From positions 4,288,001 through 4,352,000 of the forward strand of contig JAGUCH010000009.1 of the NCBI GenBank assembly GCA_019096065.1: a stretch of 64,000 nucleotides of DNA. The letters run 5' to 3'. The notes under the pieces were generated by a model. It made no database searches, was not told where the DNA came from, and worked only from the letters and a program-made list of their open reading frames with translations. The stretch comes from Paracyclopina nana (Eukaryota > Arthropoda > Copepoda > Cyclopoida > Cyclopettidae). Both the position numbers and the translations under genes were made by a program. Below are positions 45,899-56,498 of the stretch, one piece after another. Each line of letters begins with the position of its first letter. Positions within the stretch are counted from its first letter, which is position 1.

Positions 45899-48800
45899 AT
45901 GAAGGCTTGGAGCCGCGCTCAACACGCCCAGGAGCGAGAAGCCGGCCTTTATGCCCACCACCAGGCCGAGGCCGAACTGATCAGTAGTTACCTCAACTCG
46001 CAGCAGGCCGTAGAGGCTGCGGTCGCAGCTGTCAGTTCGTCGAACCGAGAACCGTACGGGGTACCCATACCCCCGCCCCTCTTGCCCCACGAGCACCCCG
46101 ACTTGCACCCGTTGCCCCCGCAACGCTCCTCGTCCTCTGCTGCAGGCGGAGGCCAGCAAAAATCCAGAGGAAAGAGGTCGCGCCACGCAGGCACCACGGC
46201 CTCCTCCAATTCGAGACCCTCGGCCTCCGCGGCCTCAGGGGACATCCACTACCCCAAATACGACTTGTACGGCTACAAGTACAGCAGTGCTGCTCCGCAG
46301 CCGGATCAGTGCCAGTACACGACCAAATATGGCGAGGACTGCCACTACAAGTACTCCAATTCCGCGGCCTCTTCCGCGGCCGCCACAGCTGGCTCGGCCT
46401 CGACTGGCTGCGCCTACAACAAGACCTGGCCCAAACAGCACTGCACAGATGAGGAGGGCCGCGTGTACACCCAGGACGATCACCAAGTGCAGTACGTAGA
46501 CCAATACGGCCTACAGCATCAACAGCAGCAGCAGCAGCCTCCGAGGTCGAAAAAGACCCGGAAGCAGCAGCACAGGGACCGTAGTCCCCAGCAGCAAGCA
46601 GTAAATCCCGATTTTCCCTGCTTTTCTAGCCGGGAGCGGGAGTATTTGGTGTCCACCGGCCATTACCAGGCCAAGGCCTCTGACCCGATTCCGGCCATCG
46701 AGGAGGTCGGCCGATACATAGAGCAGGCCGAAAGCAGGGCCAAATCGGTCAAAGACATTGCCCGCGACCTCGCCAAAGATCGAGCCGCGCTCTGCAGTGA
46801 ACAAGACCAATTCCACCAGGATCAGCAGCAGCCTCAACAGCAGCAGCAACAGCAGCCGCCCGAGGCCCCGCCCCCGCCCCCAGCAGCCGTGGCCTCAACC
46901 ATGGAGTCGAGCCAGACCTCGACCAACTTGCAGACATTCAATCCACAAGCCTCAACCAAGGCCGAAGTTCAGTTGCAGCAACAGGAGCAAATTCAGTATG
47001 TGGACAGCAACGAGTCGTGCTGCAAAGAGGCCGCCGCGGCCTCCACTGGGGCCGACCAGAATCATCATCAAAGCCACCATAACAATGCCGCCACGCTGCC
47101 CCGAAGGGCTGCGGCCAATCACCCTCAAAACAAATCGAAAACGGGAACGATGAGCACTGCTCAAATGAACGCCCAATTTGGCACGCTCGAGCGAAATATG
47201 GCGGAGGTCGCGGAACGCAACCGCCAATCGCGGGCTGAGCTGGGAGCCAGCGGGCAGACGTTGGACAGAAGCAGATCGGCTTTTGCCCAATCTTGTGACA
47301 CGTGTGACGCCCCGTTGACCCCGGCCAGCCTGGCCGGCATTGACCATCGTGACCTTGAGCACCGGCCTCTAACGAGGTCGGTGACAAGAGCTACTGTTTA
47401 CGATGAACCTCCTGAAAAGTAAGCTGAACGTCTCTTTAGGCCCAGCTCAACTGGTGCATAATAGTTCTCATTGAAAAGCAAAGCCAAGTTGAAAAGAAAG
47501 CTAAGCAAGCTAGCGCTCAATATTTAAAGCTTATTAGCCGCGAGCTGTAAATGTTAAGCGACATAGCTGGTTTGCCCTGCCTAATTTCAGTTTGCCAAGC
47601 TTTTTCTACCTTTGCTTTGCTTTTTGCGGCAATATGAGAACGGCCTATTATTACGGGCAACTTACGCGCAAAGATTGCAAGGTTGTTTTTTGTTAACCAA
47701 TAGCCAATAGATGTTCCAATAGATGATCTGTCAAGCAATTTTGAGAGGTTTTTCACAATTCGCCAAAATAACGGCCAAGCAGCTGAACACCGCCAAAATT
47801 GAATTACTGCCCGAATGAGCTCGTGAAATATCAGTCAATTACAGGATTTCATAGAGTTCTTTGTAGAAAGTAACGAGGCCAACGCAATTACCTAGAGTGC
47901 CCTTTCTTGGGAGTTCAAATGGCATTTTATGCACCAACTTTGTAGAAGCAAAATACAGCGCGCTATCTGATTACAAAGTCAGGAGACAAAAGTAATATGC
48001 ATTTAGCTGACAAGCCAGCATGCATAAGTAAGTTGAACTCCTTCCAACTCTCACTTAAAACGAGCTGCTTGGCAAGCTTGAAAAAATCACCTGGATGAGG
48101 CGTGAAGCATGAAAAATTGAATTAAACGTTACAGAAGCTGGCTTACTTAACGTAGCCTGACTTCGTTGTGTATTATTAAATGAAGCTCACACCTATTCAA
48201 GTATATTGTAGCACACAGAAGCCCTAAAAAACTTTCTACTCTGCCAGGATAGTCGAGGAAAAAGTAGGTCCTGCTACACATTGCACAGCGTGATAGATTG
48301 AGCATTAAAGCCCGAGAAAGGCCAAATTAATGGCTTTTAAGCAACAAAAACTCATCATGATTCTTCAACAAAAAGCGAGGTTGTACGACAAGCAACCACG
48401 GTTTTGTCACGTATGGAGGAGAAAAATCTCCAGTGTGGATGATCAAAGTAACAAGCTGCATCACAGGAGCCTCGCTCGGCCTCTTTAGAGGCTCCTGCGA
48501 TCACGTAGCAATGAATGTAGGCCAAACTCAGCAAAGTTTGCAACTCCATACTCTATAGTATGCTATAGAGCAGCAGCTTCTAAATCTGGTCCAAATTATG
48601 AGCTATGACAGCTTCTCGCATCCTACTAATTGCAAATTGTCAAAATTGCGGAGAAAGCCAAAGAAGTGATGAGCGGGCGAAATCTTGTGGGAAATGGGAC
48701 AAAGCAAACAAAAGCGCTTTATGAAGTGGGGCACAATACACTATTTTTAGATGAAAATCTCGTTTCATCAACATCTATGCACTACTTTCAAAAGCAGTGC

Positions 48801-51800
48801 ATTTCTAGGAGGAAAAGCCACCACCAGATGCTGGTGAAAGGTCAATTTTGGGCTCTGCTTATGGTAGCTTTGGTGGAATACTCCATAAATCTTTTTCTTT
48901 TAGAGTAAGAAAGTCTTGGAAGAGAGAAAGCTTCACTTCACCTTCTTTGTCCTTTTTTATGCATATTTAATGCGAGCTTTTGAAAGTTAATGCCCTTTCC
49001 TCCTTTCAGAACCTCATTGTTCATCACGTGTTCAGGCCTTTACGGCCTTTTTCTTGTCGTGGTCTGCGTTGCATTTCTGGCTGCTGAAATCGCCACTCAC
49101 AGCGTTCCTCTTCACTACTTTGAGGTACGTCATTAAAATGTTGACAAAATGGTTGCAAGGTAATTTCCAATGTAACTTTTTTCAGGGCCTCTTCACCTAC
49201 TTGTACATCGCGTCAATCCTGTTCTTACTGTACACATTTTGCTTCTTGCTGCACGAGTATTCCTGCTGTGGTGGGCCACCGCAGCCAACTGTCAGGAATG
49301 CTTATTTCCATGTAAGTACAACATTTTTCTTCTTTGCCTACCACATGAAATGCTATGCCAACGAAGAGTTGAGTTGGAAATGACCACAGCTTTCCAATAG
49401 TTGAGATATATGGCCCGTTTTGACTTTCTAGTTTAAAAAATTCGGAAGCTACACTTTTCCCATGGTGCAATTGGACGTGAAAAACCTTCTGGTAAAGAAA
49501 AAAGAGAGAGGAGAGAAATCCTGTGTTTTTTTAACGTGTCGACATCCGAGCTCACCTGTAATGTTTAGTGACTAACGAGGCATATTGTAAATGACATGTG
49601 TCCCTCAGATTATTATGTGCTCGTCTTTGGCAGATTTTCCCACCAACTGCCAACTAATAAAACTTGTTTTTCAGAACCTCCCTCGAGATGCCCTACCAGA
49701 TGGCAGCCCAGTTCGCGAAAAATTGGCCAACTTCAAGAGACCCAAAAAGTTCAAGACCTCGGAGGCTGACTTTAGCCATGGAAGCTTCTTCCTGCGCATT
49801 GGAGCCATTAGTAAGTCAACCTAATTAAATATTGCACAGTCCAAACTTGAGCATGCACGCCCATCAATCAATGTCAAAAATCTGGGTCCACATATCCTTC
49901 CTGTGCATCTACATAGATGATGTAGTTTCTCTAGTACATTTATAAAGCCCTATAATATGTTTATATAGCGGAGGTTTTCCAGTAACGGCTTTCCTAGGTT
50001 TAAATTGAGGCCTATTTTTAGATAGCTAAATAATAAAGAGGAACTTCCCAAAAAAAGCTACTAAAAAATATAGGAGGATGTATCAAGATGTATCGCTCAC
50101 TGCATCGTCTTTTAATGACCAAAGGGAAAGCCGTGTGTATGGTACATTTTTGACCTTGACGGCTCCTATAGCGCAGAGAGCTACCAATACACACACTATA
50201 GCACACACAACCAGAAAGAAAGCCGACGAAAATGTAACTAAATGCAACACTATATTCACTCGCTTCTTGTCGTGATCATCATCACATTCTGTATATGTGT
50301 TGTAATATTCCTCTCGCACATAACAATGAAGCTACTATATAGTAGATACAAGGCAAAAGTGAAAATGAATACGTAGAATACTTTTGGAGCTGAGCATTAC
50401 ACCGCAAGTTACTCAAGAGGTTACTCAATCGGAAAATACTCGAAAGTGTGGAAAGTCCAGCTGAGCAGTGGGATAATCGATGGCATTGACCACTAGCTTG
50501 CTGCCTGCTGCTATATAACCCATTATTACTCAGATATTTGATAAATGAACCAATAGTAATAAATGGCCGTATTTCTTACTTTTGTTTTTACCCTTTTCAA
50601 TTTTTCTTCACACAATCCACTAGGCAAAGTTGACCCAGGCCTTTGGAGGTCTAAAGTTTTTGCTTGCCCCAAGCCAATTGCACTTTTATCTCTCTTTTGG
50701 TGATGGTGGCCAATGTGTTTAAGGGCCATTTCCCACTCAGTGGAATGCTGGCAACTTCAAAAGGGAATCTACTGCATTGCACACTTTTGAATATTCGACT
50801 AGCTCGTAAATCTAGAAACTACATGCACTAACCTTAATTCTGATATCAGCTCAAATCAGATTCGGAGAATAAAATGTGTTTCAGCTTAGTGTCAACTTCA
50901 TAAGTGTGCACAAACTTTCCATCCATGGAGAGTATCACGTAAAGTGGGCTCTAAGCTAAAATAAAATGAAGGGATCCAAAAAACTTAAAATGACAGATGA
51001 GGATCTTAGTCTTGCCTAATACTAAAGAGAGAGACACTCAATGTTGACATTCTTGCAGCTTTTGGCCTTGGCACAATGATATACAATGGTCTGGAGCTTG
51101 GAAGCTTCTTCGAAATCCCTTGGACCTCACCATGCTATCAGGTGTTGCGAGGAATCAATCCAATCCTACAGATGGTCTTCACCTTCAGCCAAATGTATTT
51201 TGTCTTCATGAATGCGAGGGTAAGCAGGAATTCCTATTTTGCTAAACATACCTCCGAATGTCATGTTCTATTCTTGTTGCAGCTCAACATACACAAATTC
51301 AAATGTATTGCTCGTTTCGGGCTGATGCACATCGTGGCCACCAATTTGTGCGTGTGGATGCGCACTGTGGTGAAAGAGTGTACCAAAGAGATCGCCAATT
51401 ACCGAGTCAACCGAGGCCATGGCGTTTCCGAAGATTACATGATCCTCGGTAATTATTCGCACTTCCTTATTTCATTGTGTCGTTCATCACTAAAATCAAG
51501 CCTTGAATACATAATTTTGTCTTATATATGAACGTCTGAATATTACGTCAAAATAACCAGCAATGCGAGCCTTTTTCAAGTAAAAAAGAACGCATGGCAA
51601 AATCAAGCGATCAAATATTTTCAAAATCTTTTTAAGAATGAAATTTCAAAGGCAACTTCTTGACTAACTTCGTAAAAAGCATAGTATTTGTCGTCATACC
51701 GCTAACACTTGTCCATGTCTGAAAATTAACAGAGGGCTACAACACACTGAGGAGAAAATTCGGAGGAGACAGCTTCTTGGTGAATGGCCCTTACACTGCC

Positions 51801-53389
51801 ATCATGAACGCATTCACGCCAGCAGATGGCACTGAAGGCAGCTACTGGGGCTTCAATTTCCCAGGATTCTCTGGGTCAGGCAACGAGGGCCCGATGACCA
51901 CAACATTGCCCTCAACTGCAGCCTTGGCCCAAGCTTACCAACAGGCCCCGCCCAACCAAAACTACAACGCAGCCCCTTATTACTCTCAGACAATTTCTCC
52001 CATGGCTGGAGCAAGTAAGGTTTCGTCAATAACAACCATTGCATGAGATCTGGACTACTGCCAGAATATACGGAAAATTATAACACCCTTTATAGGTATA
52101 CTACTATAATATTCTTACATAGATAATGTGCTGATGAACAACCGATTCGCCAATAACCACGGAGTCATCAATATTGCCAATAATTTCACGTGTGGACGCA
52201 ACTACATTATGGGAGACATCGTCTCAATGGCAAGCCCATATTTGTACCCTTTCGTCGTTGAATACAGCTTGATTGCGGCAGCCGTGATCTTCGCCATGTG
52301 GAGCAACATTGGCAACAACCCAAGGTAACACGAAAAACTTGCAATTTCTCAGCGTTTCCTCGCAAAAATGGCTTCTTTAGGTACAAGGGCGAAGATGATG
52401 ACAGGATGAGCGTTGCCAGCCGAAAAATGACAGCCTATGCCAAAACTGACTGCGTCGGAGCCTCCAAAGGCCTCTTCTTTGGCCTTTTGACACTTGTGCT
52501 AGGATTAATTTGCCTAATCCTCTTCTTTGTCCTGATTGACCACGACAACCAGCAGGTTTGTTGTTGTTTACTTTGAATTCAACTCTCTCCAGCGCTACCA
52601 GACTCCTGATGCTAAAAAGAGCCTACTTTCAGGTATCCCAATTGGCAGTCTTTCTGGCGGATTCTTCTCACTGTGCAATCCTTTTGGCCTCGATTTTGGC
52701 TATTTTTTTGGGCTTCCTAAGGTGAATGTGTGGCATTTTCGAAAGTATGGCTTTTTCCCAATGTTTCTCTTGTTTTGCAGAGTTCAAAAGCTCAAATTCC
52801 ACGGTGAAGAGCAATCAGTTTTAGGCGACTTTTTGCTCCGCTTTGCTGCTATTGGAATGTTTGCTTACTCGACATTTAACATCGTGGCTGGGGGCCTTGG
52901 TGTTCACTCTGATCTCAAGAATTTGCTCGTTTTGGCCACCGGAGGAATCTCTATTATTCAGGTAGCCAATTACATCTGATTGCAAGATGATGGGTAAATT
53001 ACCTCGTTTTCCAATAGGTCATACTCCAGCTTTTGTTCATCACTGATGCGCAGAGAAGAAGAATTCACTCGTCTGATCATAACTCAAGCAAGCCTGGCAG
53101 ACAAGTGGTGACTTTCTTGCTCATTTGCAACATCACCATGTGGATCATTTACACGTTTGAAGTTCAAAAAGTCAAAGACAGCCCAGTGCAGGTAACTCTG
53201 CTGCCATTTTGATTTGGTCGCATGTCAACAACATTGCTCTTTCTTTTTCAGCTTCGATTTTTTGGATTCTATGCCTGGTCAGTGATTCAGCGGATTTGCC
53301 TGCCACTGTGCATTTTCTTCAGGTTTCACTCGTCCGTGATCCTGGTGGAGATTTGGAAAAACTCCTACAAGACCAAACTAATGGACTGA
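45899..53389 (+). CDS. Otopetrin-family proton channel, isoform with Gln-rich N-terminus
   Basis: Exons: 45899-47418, 49010-49124, 49186-49311, 49432-49491, 49675-49810, 51059-51219, 51283-51448, 51733-52014, 52123-52324, 52381-52555, 52633-52721, 52781-52961, 53018-53191, 53252-53389; 1174 aa. Residues 1-506 are cytosolic, low complexity, rich in Gln, Ala and Pro. Membrane segments then begin with TSLFITCSGLYGLFLVVVC. Otopetrin landmarks include LFTYLYIASILFLLYTFCFL, HGSFFLRIGAI, FGLGTMIYNGLELGSFFEI, FSQMYFVFMNARLNIHKFK and FRFHSSVILVEIWK. Twelve spans are expected, in two otopetrin halves. Known members are proton channels used in acid sensing, including taste in Drosophila. The start is the first ATG in frame after a stop at 45836, and an upstream exon could move it. 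The exon at 52633 uses acceptor CTACTTTCAG, which keeps the hydrophobic frame. Confidence 0.92.
47439..47645. mobile_element. MITE in otopetrin intron (family also at 55474)
   Basis: A 207-bp element with termini GGCCCAGCTCAACTGG...TTCTCAT at left and ATGAGAACGGCC at right, flanked by TA. Its right end GGCAATATGAGAACGGCC matches the end of the 209-bp element at 55474-55682. It starts only 20 bp after the Gln-rich exon. Confidence 0.72.
47646..49009. other. Otopetrin intron sequence
   Basis: No further exon, repeat terminus or gene is apparent between the MITE and the first membrane-domain exon. Confidence 0.55.
49811..51058. other. Long otopetrin intron
   Basis: This 1.25-kb intron separates HGSFFLRIGAI from FGLGTMIYNG. 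I see only short, non-conserved frames and no transposon termini in it. Confidence 0.55.
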
Positions 53390-54263
53390 AGTCATGAGAA
53401 ATTCATCACCTGAACCAACCAACCAAAACAATTGACCACAAACAGTATTTGTAAATTGCCCCCAGCAAAAGCTTTTTCCTATTCAGCATAATTTAAGTGG
53501 TAATTTATAAGAGCTTCTCAACATCAGCAGGATAATATCCATTTGAATTTCCCGCGCAAATCGAAGAGAACCTGCATAATTACAATGATGTTCATTGTGT
53601 ACATTATTACTTTTGATTTTTTCCTAGGTGAAAATCAGCCAAGCTGAATACTTAGCCGTCATTCATTATTCGCATGAATTGGAAAGCATGACAGCGCGAA
53701 AATGTACAGAGCAATTATCATATTGTGAGCTTTATGTGTGCATAAATGCAGCTTCTTAATTTTCGTGGCAATGACAGCAATGCAACTATCCAAGAAAAGA
53801 TGTTTCTCCCCCAAAATCACACACTGCCGACGGAATCCTTGTTAGATATGGAATGCAATATTACAACTTCAATTATGACAATTACATATTTACTACTACA
53901 ACCACTATATCTATCCGATTTCGACGATATTGAAATTCCAACACAAAAATAGCAAGCCTATGTGCTATCTATGATTTCGCTTTGTAGAAGAAAAAACGAA
54001 TTGATGAAATACTATTATTCTGTCTTAATTCCAACCTTTATGTATAACTAGACACACTTTGAGAAAAATAAAACAAAATCTCTTTTTAAACCTTGCTGCC
54101 ATACGTTATTTCCTCAGGAAACAGTAAACATGTTCATATCTATCCTAGCGGCAACAAGAGAACATTTGGGATGCCCGATCACTGCTTACGTTGGACAACC
54201 CAATACTGTTTCATAGCTTTTTCTCTTAACTATTTTCTAAAAGGTGGGATTTTTGCTATCTAA
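53390..54263. other. Otopetrin 3' untranslated and flanking sequence
   Basis: AT-rich region after the otopetrin stop. AATAAA at 54067-54072 is the best polyadenylation candidate, giving a 3' untranslated region of roughly 700 bp. No other gene is supported. Confidence 0.5.
54067..54072 (+). terminator. Candidate otopetrin polyadenylation signal
   Basis: AATAAA within GAGAAAAATAAAACAAAATC, followed by T-rich sequence, about 680 bp downstream of the stop codon. Confidence 0.45.
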
Positions 54264-54609
54264 GGACGTTCCCGTATTGGCCTGTTAGTCAAGTTAAGTT
54301 AGGTAGAAAGTTAAGTTTAGTTCAGTTCCGTTCCCAGATATTTATGTAGGTAGAGCTTAACTTAGCTTGATTTTATGTAGCTACAAAAAGTGTTCTCATA
54401 TGCGCAGTAACTGAAGCTCGCATAATTGAGAAAAGTTAACTTTGCTCATCAGCTGCTGATGTACAACGCGTTGGCGTGTCAGCTCAGCGGTCAACTGAAC
54501 ATTGCTAAAACGAACCAAACTTGGCTGGAACAAGCTGAACTTAACTAATCAAGAAAGGTTGCTGTTTTGGCAACGTAACTTGACTAAAAATTCGAATATG
54601 GGATCGCCC
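54264..54609. mobile_element. MITE-like element with imperfect terminal inverted repeats
   Basis: Left end GGACGTTCCCGTATTGGCC followed by TTAGTCAAGTTA; right end TAACTTGACTAAAAATTCG followed by AATATGGGATCGCCC. The flanks are TAA and TTA, so the duplication is only approximate. The interior is full of TTAAGTT/AACTTAA-type motifs. Confidence 0.6.
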
Positions 54610-54612
54610 TTA

Positions 54613-55473
54613 AGCTGGTGTCTTGGAGTAAAAACACCAAATTGTATTACAATTGTACCATATTGTGAGCCTTATCTTGCTTGAAATACAATTTTTTTGA
54701 AGAAGGTTAAGCTGGCCTTTGGGCTGGCTCTTGGGCAAGTAAAGCACCAATCAAAAGTGCTACCCGAATGGTAAGTGCTTAAAAGTGGCTTTATCATAAG
54801 AGAAAGTTGGCTCTTTTAGGCCACTTATTTTAGGTCACTTCTTGTAGCTCTAATGAGAAACTGGTCAACTCTGTTCACTCGCTGATGACGTCACGTTAGC
54901 TCAGCATCCAAAAATAGCGAAAAAATTTCGACTCCCTCTAGCGCTTCAAAGCGTTCATGCCTAACTGAGCCTACCATTCTTTTTCAGCAGCGGAAGATTA
55001 CTTTTGGATTCTCTGAACTTATGCTAGAAAGCAAGCAATGTTTCTTTCAAAAACGATATTTCACAATTACCACAACAATAGCTAATAAGCTAGTGGAGGG
55101 ACAAACTTTTTGGATAGATGGTGCTTTCTGCAAGTTGCCGGGCTGGATAGTACATTGAATCTAGCGACTTGACGTCTTTGGTTTATAGAGTTGAATTATT
55201 TTAGAGTTTATAAATAAAAGAGATAAGCATCATTATAAAAGGCTTCATATCAGAGATCACAAATGAAAATGCATTTCAACACTTGCTAAGCCAGATTAGT
55301 TTTGTGACATAATTTAAGGGCTTTAAGTACATTATACTTTGGGTTTTTCCTGCACTTAAAAAGTACACTAACGTGTAAAAAGGGAACAGGGTTGCGCTGC
55401 CAATTTTTCACCCAACCTTCAAACGTGAAAGAATATTCATGAAATAAGATTTCAAAAGAGGGATGACACAATA
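54613..55473. other. Intergenic stretch, nothing recognised
   Basis: AT-rich sequence between two MITEs with only short frames and no supported gene. Confidence 0.5.
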
Positions 55474-55682
55474 GGCCGTTCTCATATTGCCGGAAAAAGC
55501 TAAGCTAAGGTAAAATTAGCTAAGCTAAGGTGAAAATAGCTAAGCAAACGCTCAACATTTCAAGCAAAGTAGCTGCTTTTTGTGAATGTTGAGCGGAATA
55601 ACCAGTTTTCGTTGCATAATTTCTACCTTAGCTTAGCTAATTTTACCTTAGCTTAGCTTTTTCCGGCAACATGAGAACGGCC
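55474..55682. mobile_element. MITE with long terminal inverted repeats
   Basis: A 209-bp element whose arms GGCCGTTCTCATATTGCCGG + AAAAAGCTAAGCTAAGGT pair with ACCTTAGCTTAGCTTTTTCC + GGCAACATGAGAACGGCC. It is flanked by TA on both sides. Inside each arm the block AGCTAAGCTAAGGT is tandemly repeated. Only about 90 bp of loop is unpaired. Related to the 207-bp element at 47439. Confidence 0.88.
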
Positions 55683-55764
55683 TAATAAGTGCAATTTACC
55701 ACTTGTTCACCATCGTACAAATCTACGTACTTTCGCATTTGCTCAGTTCATTTGCAAAGACAAT

Positions 55765-56088
55765 ATGAAGCACAGCGCGCTGATATTTTTGGTGACAATT
55801 ACAATTTTAGCTTCCACTTTTGCGAGCAATTCTGCGGATCAGCAAAAGTCATGCCAGACCAAAAAGTGCAATCGTCGAAGAAAGATTGCCTGTAGCAAGC
55901 CGCCCAATGGAGAAGATAGCTGTCCAATTATCAAATGCTGGTGCGGAGCCTTACGGACGACCCTCCCACTGAAGACCTCGACGGCCTCTACTTCAACCCA
56001 CAGAGCTCTACTATTGTGTATTATATGTCTCTATGTTTACCTTTTTATAGTATTCCCGCTTAAGCGTCAGCTGCGCTGCGCCTTTTAA
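55765..56088 (+). CDS. Small cysteine-rich secreted-type ORF next to or inside the LTR
   Basis: 107 codons. The first ~22 residues are a clear signal peptide (MKHSALIFLVTITILASTFA). A basic, Cys-rich segment follows (SCQTKKCNRRRKIACSKP, then CPIIKCWCG), and a second hydrophobic stretch lies near the C-terminus (LLLCIICLYVYLFIVF). I do not recognise a family. AATAAA at 56098-56103 follows the stop. It may be a host gene whose 3' part was overwritten by the retrotransposon LTR, or a chance ORF within a long LTR; the LTR start is not resolved. Confidence 0.35.
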   Translation: MKHSALIFLVTITILASTFASNSADQQKSCQTKKCNRRRKIACSKPPNGEDSCPIIKCWCGALRTTLPLKTSTASTSTHRALLLCIICLYVYLFIVFPLKRQLRCAF

Positions 56089-56329
56089 TCAATCGAGAAT
56101 AAACAACCAAACAAGAAGGAAGTCTTTGAAGTCTTTGACTTTATTGATCACAGTGTTACCGCCACTACCACCCTTTGCTACTGGAGCTGACATCTGTGCC
56201 AAGAACTGCTAGCCAGAGTTCTTGGATTGCTTCCATTATCGGGCTCGAGTCCGCCATTCCAGTGCCGGCCTCGCATTCCTTCCTTTCCGAGTTGGTCCTT
56301 CAGCTGCAAGAAGTACCTATTCACCAAAT
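56015..56329 (+). repeat. Probable 5' LTR of the BEL/Pao element (left edge uncertain)
   Basis: The right edge is set by the primer-binding site that starts at 56330, with a few linker bases before it. TTTTTATAG near 56042, AATAAA at 56098 and the TG start at 56015 (TGTGTATTATATG) would give a 315-bp LTR with a very short U3. A longer LTR starting near 55704 (TGTTCACCATCG) is equally possible. The 3' LTR is beyond the window, so the edges cannot be fixed by comparison. Confidence 0.4.
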
Positions 56330-56347
56330 TGGCGCCCAACGTGGGGC
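56330..56347 (+). other. Primer-binding site complementary to tRNA-Lys
   Basis: TGGCGCCCAACGTGGGGC is the 18-nt sequence complementary to the 3' end of tRNA-Lys(1,2), used as primer site by several retroviruses and retrotransposons. Its position, directly after the LTR and about 150 bp before gag, is as expected. Confidence 0.9.
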
Positions 56348-56498
56348 AGGATCAACCCCCTGAGACCAGGATCCACCTAACTACCGAAAATTCCACTGGG
56401 TAACCAAAAACCCCACTGGAAAATTATGCCTGGCCAAAAATCCTGCCCATTTTTTGACTACACTTAAGTGTCGGAGTAATGACTCACTGCAGCCCTTC

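Noticed and set aside
45839-47387. Several antisense ORFs over the Gln-rich otopetrin exon
   Set aside because: CAG/CAA-rich exons lack stops on the opposite strand. Splice phase and homology of downstream exons support the sense frame.
52536-52980. A 147-codon frame continuing through the otopetrin intron after CAG-CAG
   Set aside because: The residues RYQTPDAKKSLLSG come from the intron. Using the acceptor at 52632 puts the next exon in the frame that encodes a hydrophobic membrane segment and keeps phase with the following exon.
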